Shown here: piece by piece, positions 63,634 through 64,000 of the stretch
Layout of the letters: every line of letters begins with the position of its first letter
Numbering within the stretch: position 1 is the first letter of the stretch
Assembly (NCBI RefSeq): GCF_000430665.1
Contig: NZ_AUML01000009.1
Location: forward strand, 104,483 to 168,482
Length of the DNA stretch: 64,000 nucleotides
Reading direction: 5' to 3'
DNA from: Aquimarina muelleri DSM 19832
Lineage (GTDB): Bacteria; Bacteroidota; Bacteroidia; Flavobacteriales; Flavobacteriaceae
Made by a program: the position numbers and the translations under genes
Notes under the pieces: model-generated
The model's input: the letters and a program-made list of their open reading frames with translations, nothing else
Databases searched by the model: none
What the model was told of the DNA's origin: nothing

Positions 63634-64000
63634 ATGGGCATACTAGCTAAACTTACCATTTTTGGTCAGGTACGAGAGTTACAAAACTGTACCATGCTCT
63701 ACCAAACACTTATAGACAAAAAAGGAAAACCTGCCCCTATGGTATTGGGTGGATTAATAGAATGTACTTTTATAACAGGCTATAACGAGGAGGTGTTTTT
63801 GTACTTTATGCAAATGCCATCGGTACATAATAAAAAAAATGAAGATTTTTATTATTTAAGCGAAGGAGAGGTGGTATTTTACTTTAACTCTTTTGATAAT
63901 CCACCTTTAAAAAGATATAAATTTAATGATGCTGCCATAGTAGAGTATAGAGAGGTTTTTGCTACTAATGGCGAAACCCCAATGTTAACCACGATTACGA
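63634..64000 (+). CDS. tssD: type VI secretion tube protein TssD (Hcp), 3' end cut by window edge
   Basis: From ATG 63634, 122 codons are visible. The pattern matches Bacteroidota-type (T6SS-iii) TssD: start AKLTIFGQVRELQNCTMLYQ, GKPAPMVLGGLIECTF (the conserved GGxI strand), VFLYFM, LKRYKFNDAAIVEYREVF and NGETPMLTTITI. Proteins of this family are about 130 residues, so a few codons are missing. TssD rings stack into the tube that carries effectors. The other T6SS genes are not in the window. It follows a run of short orphan genes on the same strand. Confidence 0.88.
   Translation, partial: MGILAKLTIFGQVRELQNCTMLYQTLIDKKGKPAPMVLGGLIECTFITGYNEEVFLYFMQMPSVHNKKNEDFYYLSEGEVVFYFNSFDNPPLKRYKFNDAAIVEYREVFATNGETPMLTTIT

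Overview
The window looks like a chromosomal segment of a marine-type member of the Flavobacteriaceae (Bacteroidota). It is AT-rich and has Bacteroidota hallmarks: a type IX secretion sorting protein, a TonB-dependent receptor with an N-terminal carboxypeptidase-like domain, a DUF4270 lipoprotein, M61 and S9 peptidases, TAnnTTTG-type -7 promoter elements, weak Shine-Dalgarno signals and a Bacteroidota-style Hcp/TssD. A genus such as Aquimarina would fit but is only a guess. No rRNA, tRNA, CRISPR array, integrase or intact transposase was seen.

Layout. 1-9.3 kb: a truncated ComF-type phosphoribosyltransferase, a coiled-coil membrane protein, glycyl-tRNA synthetase, a large secreted T9SS substrate, exonuclease III, an OmpA-like lipoprotein and small secreted proteins. 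9.5-16 kb: an accessory region with a secreted TPR-CHAT (caspase-like) protein flanked by 30-bp direct repeats, a small S24/S26-like peptidase-fold protein, and about 1 kb of non-coding DNA packed with palindromes, including a perfect 48-bp one. 16-21.4 kb: a Tas-like aldo/keto reductase, then a membrane-sugar locus (ArnT/PMT-like glycosyltransferase divergent from a dolichyl-phosphate-sugar-synthase-like GT2 and a UPF0104 membrane protein). 21.5-31.7 kb, mostly minus strand: atpD-atpC, a TonB receptor, and an operon of a GT5-like protein, a DUF4270 lipoprotein and glmS. 31.8-37 kb, plus strand: panC-panD-UPF0104-esterase-like gene, then radA. Between the last two, on the minus strand, is a 59-residue cysteine-rich peptide with a double-glycine leader. 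37.5-45 kb: sugar-nucleotide epimerase and membrane phosphatase, S9 peptidase, GNAT and M61 peptidase. 45-53.5 kb: a biotin region (bioF, DUF2007, bioD, bioA, an odd ketosynthase, a secreted alpha/beta hydrolase, bioB). 53.8-60.4 kb: a JmjC-like protein, an S8 and an S9 peptidase and a membrane TPR-AraC regulator. 60.7-64 kb: small orphan genes leading into a truncated type VI secretion tube gene (tssD).

Dispersed intergenic repeats are a theme. One family (five copies) carries an internal segment bounded by CTCCGAGG repeats that is cleanly missing in short copies. Another (three copies) is modular, has a 13-bp terminal inverted repeat TTATGCAGTAGAA, and sits just behind stop codons, in one case supplying the stop codon. 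The most interesting candidates are the hidden GG-leader peptide, the repeat-flanked CHAT locus, the modular repeat family, the palindrome cluster at 14.5-15 kb, and the possible tssD-linked cargo genes with their G-rich tandem repeat.
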